Virus record (IMG/VR): IMGVR_UViG_3300043427_001127
Location: 107,626 to 171,625 of that record
Source of the DNA: a virus
Length of the DNA: 64,000 bases
Strand: one strand, 5' to 3'
Positions within the stretch are counted from its first letter, which is position 1. Every line of letters begins with the position of its first letter. A program made the translations under genes and the position numbers. Under the pieces are notes generated by a model. The model did no database searches. It had not been told where the DNA came from and was given only the letters and a program-made list of their open reading frames with translations. Below are positions 18,881-26,785 of the stretch, in pieces.

Positions 18881-19525
18881 ATGACAATTCATTCGCAAGT
18901 TAAACTCATTTCCGTAACGCCAGATGCAGAAAAGACAATGGCATATGTTGCTAGAGTGTCTAACCCTAGTAACCAAGATAACGAGAACTATGCGGGGTTA
19001 CTTCGTTATTGCATTAAGCATAATCATTGGTCTGTGTTTGAACAATCTCATATGACACTTGAGATTGAAACGAATCGTGGTATCGCAGCTCAGATCCTGC
19101 GCCACCGTTCGTTTACATTTCAGGAATTTTCACAACGCTATGCTGATACCAATCTAATCACAGAACATATTCCTATTCCTGATCTTCGCAGGCAGGATAC
19201 TAAGAATCGTCAGAACTCTACTGATGATCTCGGTGAGTATGTCAAACTCAAGTTCCAGTCCGAGATTGCTGAGCACTTTGCCGCTGCCAACAACCTCTAC
19301 AAGCGCCTCCTAGACGCGGGAGTTGCCAAGGAGTGTGCCCGCTTCGTGCTGCCCCTGGCAACGCCCACAAGGATCTACATGACAGGCTCGTGCAGGTCAT
19401 GGTTGCATTACATTGACCTTCGCTCTGCCCACGGCACCCAGAAGGAACACATGGTCATCGCTGAGCAGTGTAGAGAAATCTTTAAGGAGCAGTTTCCAGC
19501 GGTTGCGGAAGCAATGGAATGGTGA
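18881..19525 (+). CDS. thyX: Flavin-dependent thymidylate synthase
   Basis: 214 residues. The ThyX signature R74-H-R-x7-S84 (RHRSFTFQEFS) is followed by QRY, and SGCRS-type region TGSCRSWLHY comes later. It methylates dUMP to dTMP using methylene-tetrahydrofolate, FAD and NADPH, in place of T4 Td. Base composition changes inside the gene: the 60 bases from 19021 are 37 percent GC, those from 19321 are 60 percent. Confidence 0.96.
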   Translation: MTIHSQVKLISVTPDAEKTMAYVARVSNPSNQDNENYAGLLRYCIKHNHWSVFEQSHMTLEIETNRGIAAQILRHRSFTFQEFSQRYADTNLITEHIPIPDLRRQDTKNRQNSTDDLGEYVKLKFQSEIAEHFAAANNLYKRLLDAGVAKECARFVLPLATPTRIYMTGSCRSWLHYIDLRSAHGTQKEHMVIAEQCREIFKEQFPAVAEAMEW

Positions 19526-19531
19526 TATAAT
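19503..19531 (+). promoter_or_regulatory. Host-type promoter TTGCGG / TATAAT
   Basis: TTGCGG 19503-19508, 17 bp, TATAAT 19526-19531, followed by AGGGTCAAC as at the tRNA promoters at 3737 and 7103. Overlaps the end of thyX and serves the gene at 19553. Confidence 0.65.
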
Positions 19532-19552
19532 AGGGTCAACCACGTAGACCCA

Positions 19553-20116
19553 ATGAATATTTTCTATCTCAGCTACGATCCCCGAACGTGTGCCGCCGAG
19601 CATTGCGATAAGCATGTGGTTAAAATGATTGTTGAGTACGCTCAGCTTCTCTCCACTGCTCATCGTGTGCTTGACGGCATTCCTTATACTGCCAAGACTG
19701 CTAACAATCGTAATATCAAACGCTGGCGACTTGACAAACCACGCGAAGATATTCTTTATAAAGCATCGCATATCAATCACCCGTCTGCTGTGTGGGCAAG
19801 ACAGTCACGGTCACACTACCGTTGGTTGTTTGATTTGTTTCAACACTGTTGTGTAGAATATACACGACGCTATGGTAAGTATCACAGCACAGAAAGTTTG
19901 GTTAGTTACCTTTGGGTTGCTCCTTTTAATATTAAAGATGCTGGGTGGACAGATCCTCCTCCCGCAATGCCTGATAAATACAAGGTAACTGGAGATTCAA
20001 TCCAGTCATACCGCAACTATTACGTCGGAGACAAAGTTGCTTTTGCTACTTGGAAGTCTCCATCTACACCCCCATTATGGTTTATTGAAGATGCCAACTT
20101 ACAAGTTCAAGGATAA
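19553..20116 (+). CDS. Conserved phage protein, function unknown
   Basis: 187 residues. The N-terminus MNIFYLSYDPRTCAAEHCDK then HVVKMIVEYAQLLSTAHRV is a distinctive pattern found in many tailed phages, but I cannot attach a function. His and Cys residues near the start and repeated Trp/Tyr later may indicate a nucleic-acid enzyme. The last 26 bp overlap the next gene. Confidence 0.65.
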   Translation: MNIFYLSYDPRTCAAEHCDKHVVKMIVEYAQLLSTAHRVLDGIPYTAKTANNRNIKRWRLDKPREDILYKASHINHPSAVWARQSRSHYRWLFDLFQHCCVEYTRRYGKYHSTESLVSYLWVAPFNIKDAGWTDPPPAMPDKYKVTGDSIQSYRNYYVGDKVAFATWKSPSTPPLWFIEDANLQVQG

Positions 20117-20321
20117 TAATACTGGTGAAGAGTTTGAGAAATGGATGTATATGGCAGAGAGAGAACCATATCTTGAAGCCAATCCTCATATCACTCAGAT
20201 GCCTACTATTCTCCATGCTGTTTCCGAGGTAGGAAACTGGCAGAACAAAACTGATAGCGATTGGAAACACGTTATCAATCGTGCCGCAGATACACCTGGA
20301 TCTAACATTAATCGTCTCTAA
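20091..20321 (+). CDS. Small conserved hypothetical protein
   Basis: 76 residues from ATG 20091. PTYKFKDNNTGEEFEKWMYM at the N-terminus resembles the first strand pair of FmdB-like zinc-ribbon proteins but the cysteines are absent. The remainder is polar. Overlaps the gene before by 26 bp; phoH begins 1 bp after its stop. Confidence 0.55.
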   Translation: MPTYKFKDNNTGEEFEKWMYMAEREPYLEANPHITQMPTILHAVSEVGNWQNKTDSDWKHVINRAADTPGSNINRL

Positions 20322-20322
20322 T

Positions 20323-21081
20323 ATGCCTGTAAGAACTCGTAAAACAAAGCAAGCTGTTCCATCGGGAATGAGCGTCAAGCAAATGAAGCGCAAGAAGCCA
20401 TTAAACATGGAGTATTTCGCTAAGGATATCGAACCTCTTACCGATTCACAACGTAAGATGTTTGAGGAGTGGGGAAATGATAAGCATCTATTTGCTTATG
20501 GTGCCGCAGGAACTGGTAAAACATTCGTTGCACTTTACCTCGCTCTTAAAGATGTTCTCAATGAGAATACTCCATACGAAAAAGTTTATATTGTTCGCTC
20601 ACTCGTAGCAACCCGTGAGATTGGTTTCCTTCCTGGTGACCATGAAGATAAGTCATCGCTCTACCAGATTCCTTATAAGAATATGGTGAAGTATATGTTT
20701 GAACTTCCTACTGATGAAGAGTTTGAACTACTCTATGGCAATCTAAAGAACCAGGGAACCATTAGCTTCTGGTCCACTTCATTCCTTCGTGGAACTACAA
20801 TGGACAACTGCATCATCATCGTAGATGAAATGCAGAACTTGAACTTTCATGAACTCGATTCTATCATCACTCGTGTGGGTCAAGATTGTAAGATTATTTT
20901 CTCTGGTGACGTTCAGCAAACTGACCTCGTTCGTACCAACGAACGTAACGGTATCCTTGACTTCCAGAAGATCATTGGTACAATGGAAGAGTTTTCTTCT
21001 GTTGAGTTTGGCGTTCAGGATATCGTTCGTTCTGGTCTTGTTCGTTCTTATTTGATTAGTAAAATTAATTTGGGATTCTAA
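20323..21081 (+). CDS. phoH: PhoH-like P-loop ATPase
   Basis: 252 residues from ATG 20323. Walker A GAAGTGKT (60-67), Walker B CIIIVDEMQN, and the later FSGDVQQTDLVR motif are those of PhoH. The family is near-universal in marine T4-like phages; proposed roles are RNA metabolism or phosphate-stress related, unproven. A basic N-terminal extension of about 35 residues precedes the ATPase core. Confidence 0.95.
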   Translation: MPVRTRKTKQAVPSGMSVKQMKRKKPLNMEYFAKDIEPLTDSQRKMFEEWGNDKHLFAYGAAGTGKTFVALYLALKDVLNENTPYEKVYIVRSLVATREIGFLPGDHEDKSSLYQIPYKNMVKYMFELPTDEEFELLYGNLKNQGTISFWSTSFLRGTTMDNCIIIVDEMQNLNFHELDSIITRVGQDCKIIFSGDVQQTDLVRTNERNGILDFQKIIGTMEEFSSVEFGVQDIVRSGLVRSYLISKINLGF

Positions 21082-21756
21082 ATGTTTATTCATTCTTCGT
21101 TATTCACTCCTATTGAACTGGAACCTATCATGGTAGATGGTCGTAGGCTCTATCCAACACCTTCGGGTGGCAAGTATCCTTCAATCACCACAGTTCTAGG
21201 TGTGTGCCCGAAGAAGAAAAAGAAACTCAATGAGTGGAAGCAGCGTGTCGGTCATGATAAGGCACAAGCAATCTCAACTCGTGCTGCCACACGCGGCACA
21301 AACTTTCACAAGATGGTTGAAGATTTGCTCAATAACTGCTATAATGAGAACAACTTCAAAGGGCAACCCCTCCCCCTTATGATGTTTAAAAATGCTGTTC
21401 CAACTCTTAATAGAATCACTCAGGTCTATTTACAAGAAGCAGCATTATATTCTGACCACCTGGAAGTAGCTGGGCGAGTTGATTGTATCGGTGAGTTTGA
21501 TGGTATTCCATCCATCATTGACTTCAAAACCTCAAAGGAAGAGAAGAAAGAAGAATGGATGGAAGACTATTACATTCAAGAGACTGCTTATGGGTGTATG
21601 TTTTATGAACTATATAATACACGCATTAAACAACTTGTTACTATCGTTGCCTGTGAGGATGGCAACACTCAAGTTGTGATTAAGCAACCTAAAAAAGAAT
21701 ATCTCGACAGATTAATCGAACTACGCTCTCTCTACCAGGAAATCTATGGAGGATAA
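21082..21756 (+). CDS. PD-(D/E)XK exonuclease
   Basis: 224 residues. The RecB/Cas4-type nuclease core is visible: H76 (TNFHKMVE), D134 (GRVDCIGEFDG), D147-F-K149 (SIIDFKTSK) and the Q166-x3-Y170 motif (QETAY). It starts right after phoH and overlaps gp33 by 11 bp. Likely a DNA exonuclease in recombination or host-DNA breakdown. Confidence 0.85.
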   Translation: MFIHSSLFTPIELEPIMVDGRRLYPTPSGGKYPSITTVLGVCPKKKKKLNEWKQRVGHDKAQAISTRAATRGTNFHKMVEDLLNNCYNENNFKGQPLPLMMFKNAVPTLNRITQVYLQEAALYSDHLEVAGRVDCIGEFDGIPSIIDFKTSKEEKKEEWMEDYYIQETAYGCMFYELYNTRIKQLVTIVACEDGNTQVVIKQPKKEYLDRLIELRSLYQEIYGG

Positions 21757-22000
21757 AGATAAAATATTTGAGGATAGATTTATGACCGTTGCGAAGTTTT
21801 CTGCAGAAGTAGAAACTCTTGTAAATAATGATGACATGAGTTACATTGATGCTATTATTCATTACTGTGACAGTAATGAGATTGAACTGGAAACAGTTCC
21901 CAAGTTAATATCAAAACCATTAAAAGAAAAACTAAAACATGAAGCTCAGCAACTGAACTTCATCAAAAAAACATCCCGTGCAAAACTAATGTTAGTATGA
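21746..22000 (+). CDS. 33: Late promoter transcription accessory protein gp33
   Basis: 84 residues. MTVAKFSAEVETLV, SYIDAIIHYCDSN and SKPLKEKLKHEAQQLNF match the cyanophage gp33 pattern. In T4, gp33 binds the RNA polymerase beta flap and, with gp55 and the sliding clamp, activates late transcription. That fits the many TATAAATA-type late boxes here. A gp55 gene is not in this window. Ribosome site AGGA lies before ATG 21746; ATG 21782 is possible. Confidence 0.8.
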   Translation: MEDKDKIFEDRFMTVAKFSAEVETLVNNDDMSYIDAIIHYCDSNEIELETVPKLISKPLKEKLKHEAQQLNFIKKTSRAKLMLV

Positions 22001-22341
22001 GCGACTTCTTTGATTCTGATATCGTCCGTAATGAGGCGAAAGAAATGGAGTTCCTGCAAATGAAAGCAATGGAACTTACTCTTGCTGCTCCCATGAAGGG
22101 TAGCAAAGAGGATCAACTAGAATACATCAAAACTGTACGAGAACTGGTTGAAAAACAACAAGTGTTTTACATGCGTTTGAAACTTTCAGATGATCCTCGT
22201 GCAGTAGAAATGTGTGAGCAGATTGAAGAAGGTGCTAAGATGTTGTATGGGTGGTGGGAAACTGAAAACGTTCAGACTCTCATGCGTAACATGCTAGACA
22301 AGCTCGATGAGTTTGAGCAGGAGATCGAGGCAGAGGGTTGA
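21997..22341 (+). CDS. DUF1825 family protein
   Basis: 114 residues, all-helical. FFDSDIVRNEAKEMEFLQ and the YMRLKLSDDPRAVEMCEQIE region match DUF1825, shared by cyanobacteria and their phages, function unknown. ATGA overlap with gp33; its TGA stop lies inside the -35 box of the gp32 promoter. Confidence 0.75.
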   Translation: MSDFFDSDIVRNEAKEMEFLQMKAMELTLAAPMKGSKEDQLEYIKTVRELVEKQQVFYMRLKLSDDPRAVEMCEQIEEGAKMLYGWWETENVQTLMRNMLDKLDEFEQEIEAEG

Positions 22342-22366
22342 CGCCGCCCCCTGCCCGTGGTATGAT
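22338..22366 (+). promoter_or_regulatory. Promoter of gp32
   Basis: TTGACG 22338-22343, 17 bp, TATGAT 22361-22366, about 55 nt before the gp32 ATG. The leader GGGTGATGAGGCGTCAC may fold and could be a site of autoregulation as in T4 gp32 mRNA, which is inference. Confidence 0.8.
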
Positions 22367-22421
22367 GACTGGGTGATGAGGCGTCACACAAACCAAATCC
22401 AAAACAATCCGAGGTAATCCT

Positions 22422-23342
22422 ATGTCTTTCGCTGATCTTAAGCGTAAATCTCAAAACTCCTTTGCTTCTCTGACTAAGGAACTTGAGAAAGCAAACTCTA
22501 CTTCCACTGGCGATGATCGCTTCTGGAAACCTAGCGTTGACGCCGCTGGTAACGGGTTCGCTGTTATTCGTTTCCTCCCTGCACCTGATGGTGAGGAAAT
22601 CCCTTTTGTGAAACTCTATTCCCACGCCTTCCAAGGTGATGGTGGTTGGTATATCGAGAACTCTCTCACCACCCTAGGTCAGAAAGATCCTGTGGGTGAA
22701 GTGAATCGCCGCCTGTGGAATAGTGGTCGTGATGCTGATAAAGAAACTGCCCGTAAGCAGAAGCGCAAGCTAACTTACTACGCCAACATCTATGTGGTGA
22801 GCGACAAAGCAAACCCCGAGAATGAAGGCAAAGTGTTCCTGTATAAGTTCGGTAAGAAAATCTTTGACAAGATTACTGCCGCTATGCAACCTGAGTTTGA
22901 AGATGAAACTCCCGTGAATCCTTTCGATCTGTGGGAAGGTGCCAACTTCAAACTGAAAATCACCAACGTTGCTGGTTACTGGAACTACGACAAGTCTGAG
23001 TTCGCTGCTCCCTCTGCTCTCGCCGCCGATGATTCCAAACTGGAAAATATCTGGCGTCAGGCACACTCTCTCCAAGCATTCGTGTCTCCTGATAACTTCA
23101 AGAGCTATGAAGAACTGGAAGAGCGTCTGAATCTGGTGCTGGGTATCACTCAGACCCCTGCCTCTGCTCGTGCTGCTCAAGCAACCCGTGTGATGGATGA
23201 GGAAGAGGATGAAGAGTTCTCTGCTCCCGCTCCCGTTGCTCGCCGTGAACCTGCCCTGCCTAAGGTTGCAGTCGCTGCTGGTGTAGATGAGGATGAGGAT
23301 GATGCTCTCAGTTACTTCGCTCGCCTCGCTGAGGAAGACTGA
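22422..23342 (+). CDS. 32: Single-stranded DNA-binding protein gp32
   Basis: 306 residues, same size as T4 gp32. The basic LAST-type motif KRKS lies at 7-10, the OB-fold core contains RKLTYYANIYVV, PENEGKVFLYKFGKKIFDKI and WEGANFKLKI, and an acidic C-terminal tail (DEDEDDALSYFARLAEED) would recruit partners. The T4 zinc site (His, then three Cys) keeps only H68; the cysteine positions are filled by residues such as Asn, Asp and Gly, so no zinc site is visible. GC- and CGC/GCT-codon-rich, suggesting strong expression. Own promoter and terminator. Confidence 0.97.
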   Translation: MSFADLKRKSQNSFASLTKELEKANSTSTGDDRFWKPSVDAAGNGFAVIRFLPAPDGEEIPFVKLYSHAFQGDGGWYIENSLTTLGQKDPVGEVNRRLWNSGRDADKETARKQKRKLTYYANIYVVSDKANPENEGKVFLYKFGKKIFDKITAAMQPEFEDETPVNPFDLWEGANFKLKITNVAGYWNYDKSEFAAPSALAADDSKLENIWRQAHSLQAFVSPDNFKSYEELEERLNLVLGITQTPASARAAQATRVMDEEEDEEFSAPAPVARREPALPKVAVAAGVDEDEDDALSYFARLAEED

Positions 23343-23370
23343 AATCAAAATCCATAGTTAAAAACCTTTT

Positions 23371-23399
23371 GGGCGGAAAAAAAATCCGCCCATTTTTTT
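23371..23399 (+). terminator. Rho-independent terminator after gp32
   Basis: GGGCGGA (23371-23377) and TCCGCCC (23385-23391) around an A-rich loop, then ATTTTTTT. Marks the border with the convergent baseplate operon. Confidence 0.92.
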
Positions 23400-23411
23400 G
23401 TGTAAAAAAGT

Positions 23412-24098
23412 TTAGACTCCAGATTTCTTGGTGAATCTGTCTATGTATGATGTTGACTTAGAGTACTCTAGTTTCTCATCATATTGATCAATAAAATCTT
23501 GAACAAACTCTGGGCGAAGAAGATAGATATTTCTCTTTGCGTCGTTCAAAGTTTTTTCGTGCTCGTAGTTAGTTACGATTCTACAGACTTGATTGCCGAC
23601 TTTACTAGTCACTGTACCATTATCATTGTAGTAGAATGGTGTGGTATAAAAAGATCTCTCTACCTTTAATCCTTCTTTTAAAACTACAACTCCAGAAGAG
23701 TTTTTGATTTCGTATGTTTCATAGTGGTGTGTTCTGTCAGCTGGTAAAGTATTTTCTTCTCCAGATTCAAATGGAGCATAACGATATGCTGCATCCACCA
23801 TATCATACAGATCAACTTCTTTTACTGGCCAATCAAAATAACTATTGATTATATTGTTGGTTATTAAAATAACCCAATCTAAATCTGATTTGTCATATGT
23901 TTTATACGCGAGAAAGTCAACGCGATCTTCATCAGTTAAAACATATTCATTAAAAAAGTTAGAAAAGTTATACGACGAGTCTGTTAACTTGTGTCTTCTG
24001 AAAAAGTTTTTTGCTAAGACATATTCTCTTTCCGAGTATGGAAAGATCAGTGGTTTTTTGTCGTACTCTATATTTGGTATGCGATTAAAGTATGGCAT
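23412..24098 (-). CDS. 53: Baseplate wedge protein gp53
   Basis: 228 residues. MPYFNRIPNIEYDKKP, followed by VLAKNFFRRHK, LAYKTYDKSDLDWVILITNNI and YFDWP, is the gp53 pattern (the DxxDWxIxxxNNI region is diagnostic). gp53 contains a LysM-like domain in T4 and joins wedges into the baseplate. Last gene of the minus operon gp4-unknown-gp48-gp53, one base after gp48. Confidence 0.9.
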   Translation of the reverse strand: MPYFNRIPNIEYDKKPLIFPYSEREYVLAKNFFRRHKLTDSSYNFSNFFNEYVLTDEDRVDFLAYKTYDKSDLDWVILITNNIINSYFDWPVKEVDLYDMVDAAYRYAPFESGEENTLPADRTHHYETYEIKNSSGVVVLKEGLKVERSFYTTPFYYNDNGTVTSKVGNQVCRIVTNYEHEKTLNDAKRNIYLLRPEFVQDFIDQYDEKLEYSKSTSYIDRFTKKSGV

Positions 24099-24099
24099 T

Positions 24100-24969
24100 T
24101 TATCTTACCGTTCCATCTGTAAACTCTTCACTGAAGCATAGTTTCAGTTCAGTTAAGGAAACTGTTAAAGTTATTCCTAAAGGATGTCCATCAGTATATG
24201 AAACATATTGACCATCTGTAATATAACCAACGGAAACTGACGTAATGCCAGATGGTTTATATTTTGGTAGATGTGGATTTTCTGATCCGCCACTATAGAA
24301 TCTTACCTCACATATATCTGGGATTCCAATAAAGTTTCTGGTTGCTCCCCCAAACACACTGTTTTTACTTTTGGGAGCACAAGATGCTTTAAATATTTTT
24401 GCAATATTCATTAATGTTTTTGCTTCTGTGTCATCTTGAGCGATTAGTTTGAAAGTATATCCATGTGTTCTTAATCCTGTTCCGCCATATAACAACTCTG
24501 TATTTGGATTGATAATATTTCCTGTCGTTAGTTGTAATATATCATTTGTTTGTAAGTTTGCTCCCATACCTGGAGCTTCTGAAAACTTAGTTGATATTGC
24601 TGTTAACGCATCAGCAGCTAGTCCTCCAGCTGCTGCTTTTATTGTGTCTACCTTAAACGCATTTGCGATTGCTGTTGATGTCCCTTTTACGTCACCTGTT
24701 ATCGCCTGACCGATTACTGCTCCTGCTGTTTGGAGAGCTACTTGTGCCAATCCTGTGACATCTTTTCCTCCCCAGTTTCCTCCAACATTACTCCCTATAT
24801 CATTAGGCATAGGCAACCAAACACTATTCTCTTCAGTAAATGTTACTCCAGGATTGTAACCAGCTCCACCAGGATCTGATTGAATGTAAGCTCCTTCGTA
24901 TTTGCCAAAACTAAATCGAATATAATCACGAGCTGATGATACTTGTGATGGATACTTATATGTTGCCAT
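24100..24969 (-). CDS. 48: Baseplate tail-tube cap protein gp48
   Basis: 289 residues. Starts MATYKYPSQVSSARDYIRFSF and contains an Ala/Gly-rich central helix region (LAQVALQTAGAVIGQAITGD) followed by the tube-like beta domain with NTELLYGGTGLRTHGYTFKL, typical of gp48. gp48 sits on the hub and templates tube polymerisation. One-base overlap with the gene before. Confidence 0.85.
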   Translation of the reverse strand: MATYKYPSQVSSARDYIRFSFGKYEGAYIQSDPGGAGYNPGVTFTEENSVWLPMPNDIGSNVGGNWGGKDVTGLAQVALQTAGAVIGQAITGDVKGTSTAIANAFKVDTIKAAAGGLAADALTAISTKFSEAPGMGANLQTNDILQLTTGNIINPNTELLYGGTGLRTHGYTFKLIAQDDTEAKTLMNIAKIFKASCAPKSKNSVFGGATRNFIGIPDICEVRFYSGGSENPHLPKYKPSGITSVSVGYITDGQYVSYTDGHPLGITLTVSLTELKLCFSEEFTDGTVR

Positions 24970-25649
24970 TAGTTTCTTACTACCTCGATGTCTTCTGGAT
25001 TACCATAACCTTTAATGATTCTTTTTGCTTTAATCCTATCATTATAGTTTTCGTTTGTTTCTTTCCATACATCAGATGATTTATACGGAACTAAAACATT
25101 ACCACGTTCTTTAACAAAGTGCTCCACAGGCAATGTGATAGCAGTATCCCACTCGTCAATAGCAAGATCTAATAAGAATCCATCTACATGGTCTAAAATA
25201 TATTTATGAAGACATGAGCGAGGTAAATCTATTCTATCTTGCTTTAGTTTTTCTATTGCAATCACTCTTTTTCTTGGTTCTAAGTAGTGTAGATTAAACC
25301 CAACAAAATGATCTGCATTTGCTTTGATCACATATACTAAAGGAAAGGTGTCGTAGTAAGGTAGATACTTCATCTTTGCTTTGTATTCAAACAGAAATAA
25401 TCTACCTTGTCTGGCATATCTTCTTAGTTGATTTTCGTCTTTTTTATCTTCATCATCCGTCCTATCTCTACGCTCATCACGTATTGTTTTTTCTGGATTT
25501 TGTTTATATTCTAATGCCATGGTGCGAACAGTCTTTCTGTACCACTGCCAAGTCTGTTCTTCGCCACCTGTCTTTTCTTTTACTCTTTCAAACAGAGTGT
25601 TGTAACCTTTTTTTGTTTTTTTCTCTTCTTTTTTGAATCCTTTTGCCAT
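24969..25649 (-). CDS. Conserved protein of the gp4-gp48 interval, unknown
   Basis: 226 residues. The N-terminal 75 are very Lys/Glu/Asp-rich (AKGFKKEEKKTKKGY), then LFLFEYKAKMKYLPYYDTFP and FVGFNLHYLEPRKRVIAI. Its place beside gp4 is where T4 has gp2 (DNA end protector), but I cannot establish homology by eye. Probably a head-completion or baseplate component. Confidence 0.6.
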   Translation of the reverse strand: MAKGFKKEEKKTKKGYNTLFERVKEKTGGEEQTWQWYRKTVRTMALEYKQNPEKTIRDERRDRTDDEDKKDENQLRRYARQGRLFLFEYKAKMKYLPYYDTFPLVYVIKANADHFVGFNLHYLEPRKRVIAIEKLKQDRIDLPRSCLHKYILDHVDGFLLDLAIDEWDTAITLPVEHFVKERGNVLVPYKSSDVWKETNENYNDRIKAKRIIKGYGNPEDIEVVRN

Positions 25650-25652
25650 AGA

Positions 25653-26087
25653 TTATATCCCCAAGTGATCTTCGGTGAGAATAAGGAACTGCATCTGTCT
25701 ATCCTCACACCAGTCACTTGCGGCTTCCCATTTCGCTTGGTTCTTTAGAAACGTCAGGACTTTATCTTTGTATACTTTAGTTTGTTTCTTTGATGGGGGT
25801 GGAGGAGTTGTTTGATTCTTTGGTTTGATTTCAATGAGATATTTTTTGATTTCATTTGTTTTAGTACGAACTTTAATATAGAAGTCAACATAATAACGAT
25901 GCACCCTACCATCCAGAGGAGACCGATAAGGTATCACAACTTCTTCACTGCCCCACTCAATGACATTCTGATTTCTGTCACAGAACATCATAAACTTTCT
26001 TTCCCATAACGAGCGGTAGATGATATTTGATGGGTTGCCTCTGTATTTTTTAGGATTAGTTGGTTTAAAGAATCCAGAGTATGCCAT
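25653..26087 (-). CDS. 4: Head completion protein gp4
   Basis: 144 residues. MAYSGFFKPTNPKKYRG, IIYRSLWERKFMMFCD and EVVIPYRSPLDGRVHRYYVDF match T4 gp4, which has a nuclease-like fold and finishes filled heads before tail joining. The conserved YRSxWE and YxxDF-type residues are present. First gene of the minus operon behind a late promoter. Confidence 0.9.
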   Translation of the reverse strand: MAYSGFFKPTNPKKYRGNPSNIIYRSLWERKFMMFCDRNQNVIEWGSEEVVIPYRSPLDGRVHRYYVDFYIKVRTKTNEIKKYLIEIKPKNQTTPPPPSKKQTKVYKDKVLTFLKNQAKWEAASDWCEDRQMQFLILTEDHLGI

Positions 26088-26090
26088 AAA

Positions 26091-26119
26091 TATAAATACA
26101 TCTTCCCCAAGTATTTATA
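26091..26119. promoter_or_regulatory. Face-to-face late promoters for tail tube (+) and gp4 operon (-)
   Basis: TATAAATA on the plus strand at 26091-26098, and on the minus strand at 26119-26112. Predicted starts for both strands fall near 26105, so the two transcription units share one 29-bp control region. Confidence 0.75.
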
Positions 26120-26120
26120 G

Positions 26121-26750
26121 ATGGCAACAACAGGAATCAACTCATTACTTGCCATGATTTCAGATGGCAAAGGTATGGCTACTAGCAATAACTTTGCTGT
26201 TACTATAGATTTTTCTGGTGCTTCTGTTAGTTCTGTGGTTGGGTCAAAATGGTCTTATGATGGTACTGCTTCTGCGGATGAAACGAGAATGATGATTTTT
26301 TGTGATGAAGTAGCTCTTCCTGGATATCAACTTGCCACAGGATCTGTAACAAGATATAGTGGTGACGCTCCTGTTTATTATCCTACTGCTCCAATCTACA
26401 ATGATATCCAGTTGTCGTTCATGTGTGATGCTAAAATGACACCAATGCATAAGTTACATCAGTGGATGGAATATATTTTTGAAGACAATGGAACTAATGG
26501 AAATGAAACTGGAAGGAGAGTTAGATATCCAAAAGATTATCAGGCAAAAATAATCATAAAAAAGACTGAGAGATCTAGAGATAGTGATAACGGTGCTATA
26601 TCTTCTGTATTTACTTTATATAATGCGTGGCCTTACACCATAGATGCTGTTCCTTTGTCCTATGGGTCATCGCAGTTAGTAAAAGTGAATGCAAACTTTT
26701 ACTATAAAAAGTTTAAAAGAGAAACTGATACTCTTAAAAACAGAGGATAA
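26121..26750 (+). CDS. Tail tube-type protein (gp19/gp54 family)
   Basis: 209 residues. NNFAVTIDFSG, MMIFCDEVALPGYQLATG and DIQLSFMCDAKM with C-terminal YSSQLV-type strand are the pattern of T4-like tube-fold proteins. Its position next to gp48 argues for the baseplate tail-tube initiator gp54, although T4 gp54 is longer; the major tube protein gp19 has a similar fold. No ribosome site is visible; the transcript would have a short leader. Confidence 0.75.
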   Translation: MATTGINSLLAMISDGKGMATSNNFAVTIDFSGASVSSVVGSKWSYDGTASADETRMMIFCDEVALPGYQLATGSVTRYSGDAPVYYPTAPIYNDIQLSFMCDAKMTPMHKLHQWMEYIFEDNGTNGNETGRRVRYPKDYQAKIIIKKTERSRDSDNGAISSVFTLYNAWPYTIDAVPLSYGSSQLVKVNANFYYKKFKRETDTLKNRG

Positions 26751-26753
26751 ATA
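26747..26753 (+). promoter_or_regulatory. Late-type box ATAAATA before gp26
   Basis: GATAAATA at 26746-26753 overlapping the stop of the tube gene, 33 bp before the gp26 ATG. Confidence 0.6.
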
Positions 26754-26785
26754 TTTTTGCGACATTATAAATTTTTGGAGTAATC

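Noticed and set aside
21326-21354. TTGAAG-17-TATAAT inside the exonuclease gene
   Set aside because: Internal, with a weak -35 box and no gene start nearby; probably chance in AT-rich sequence.
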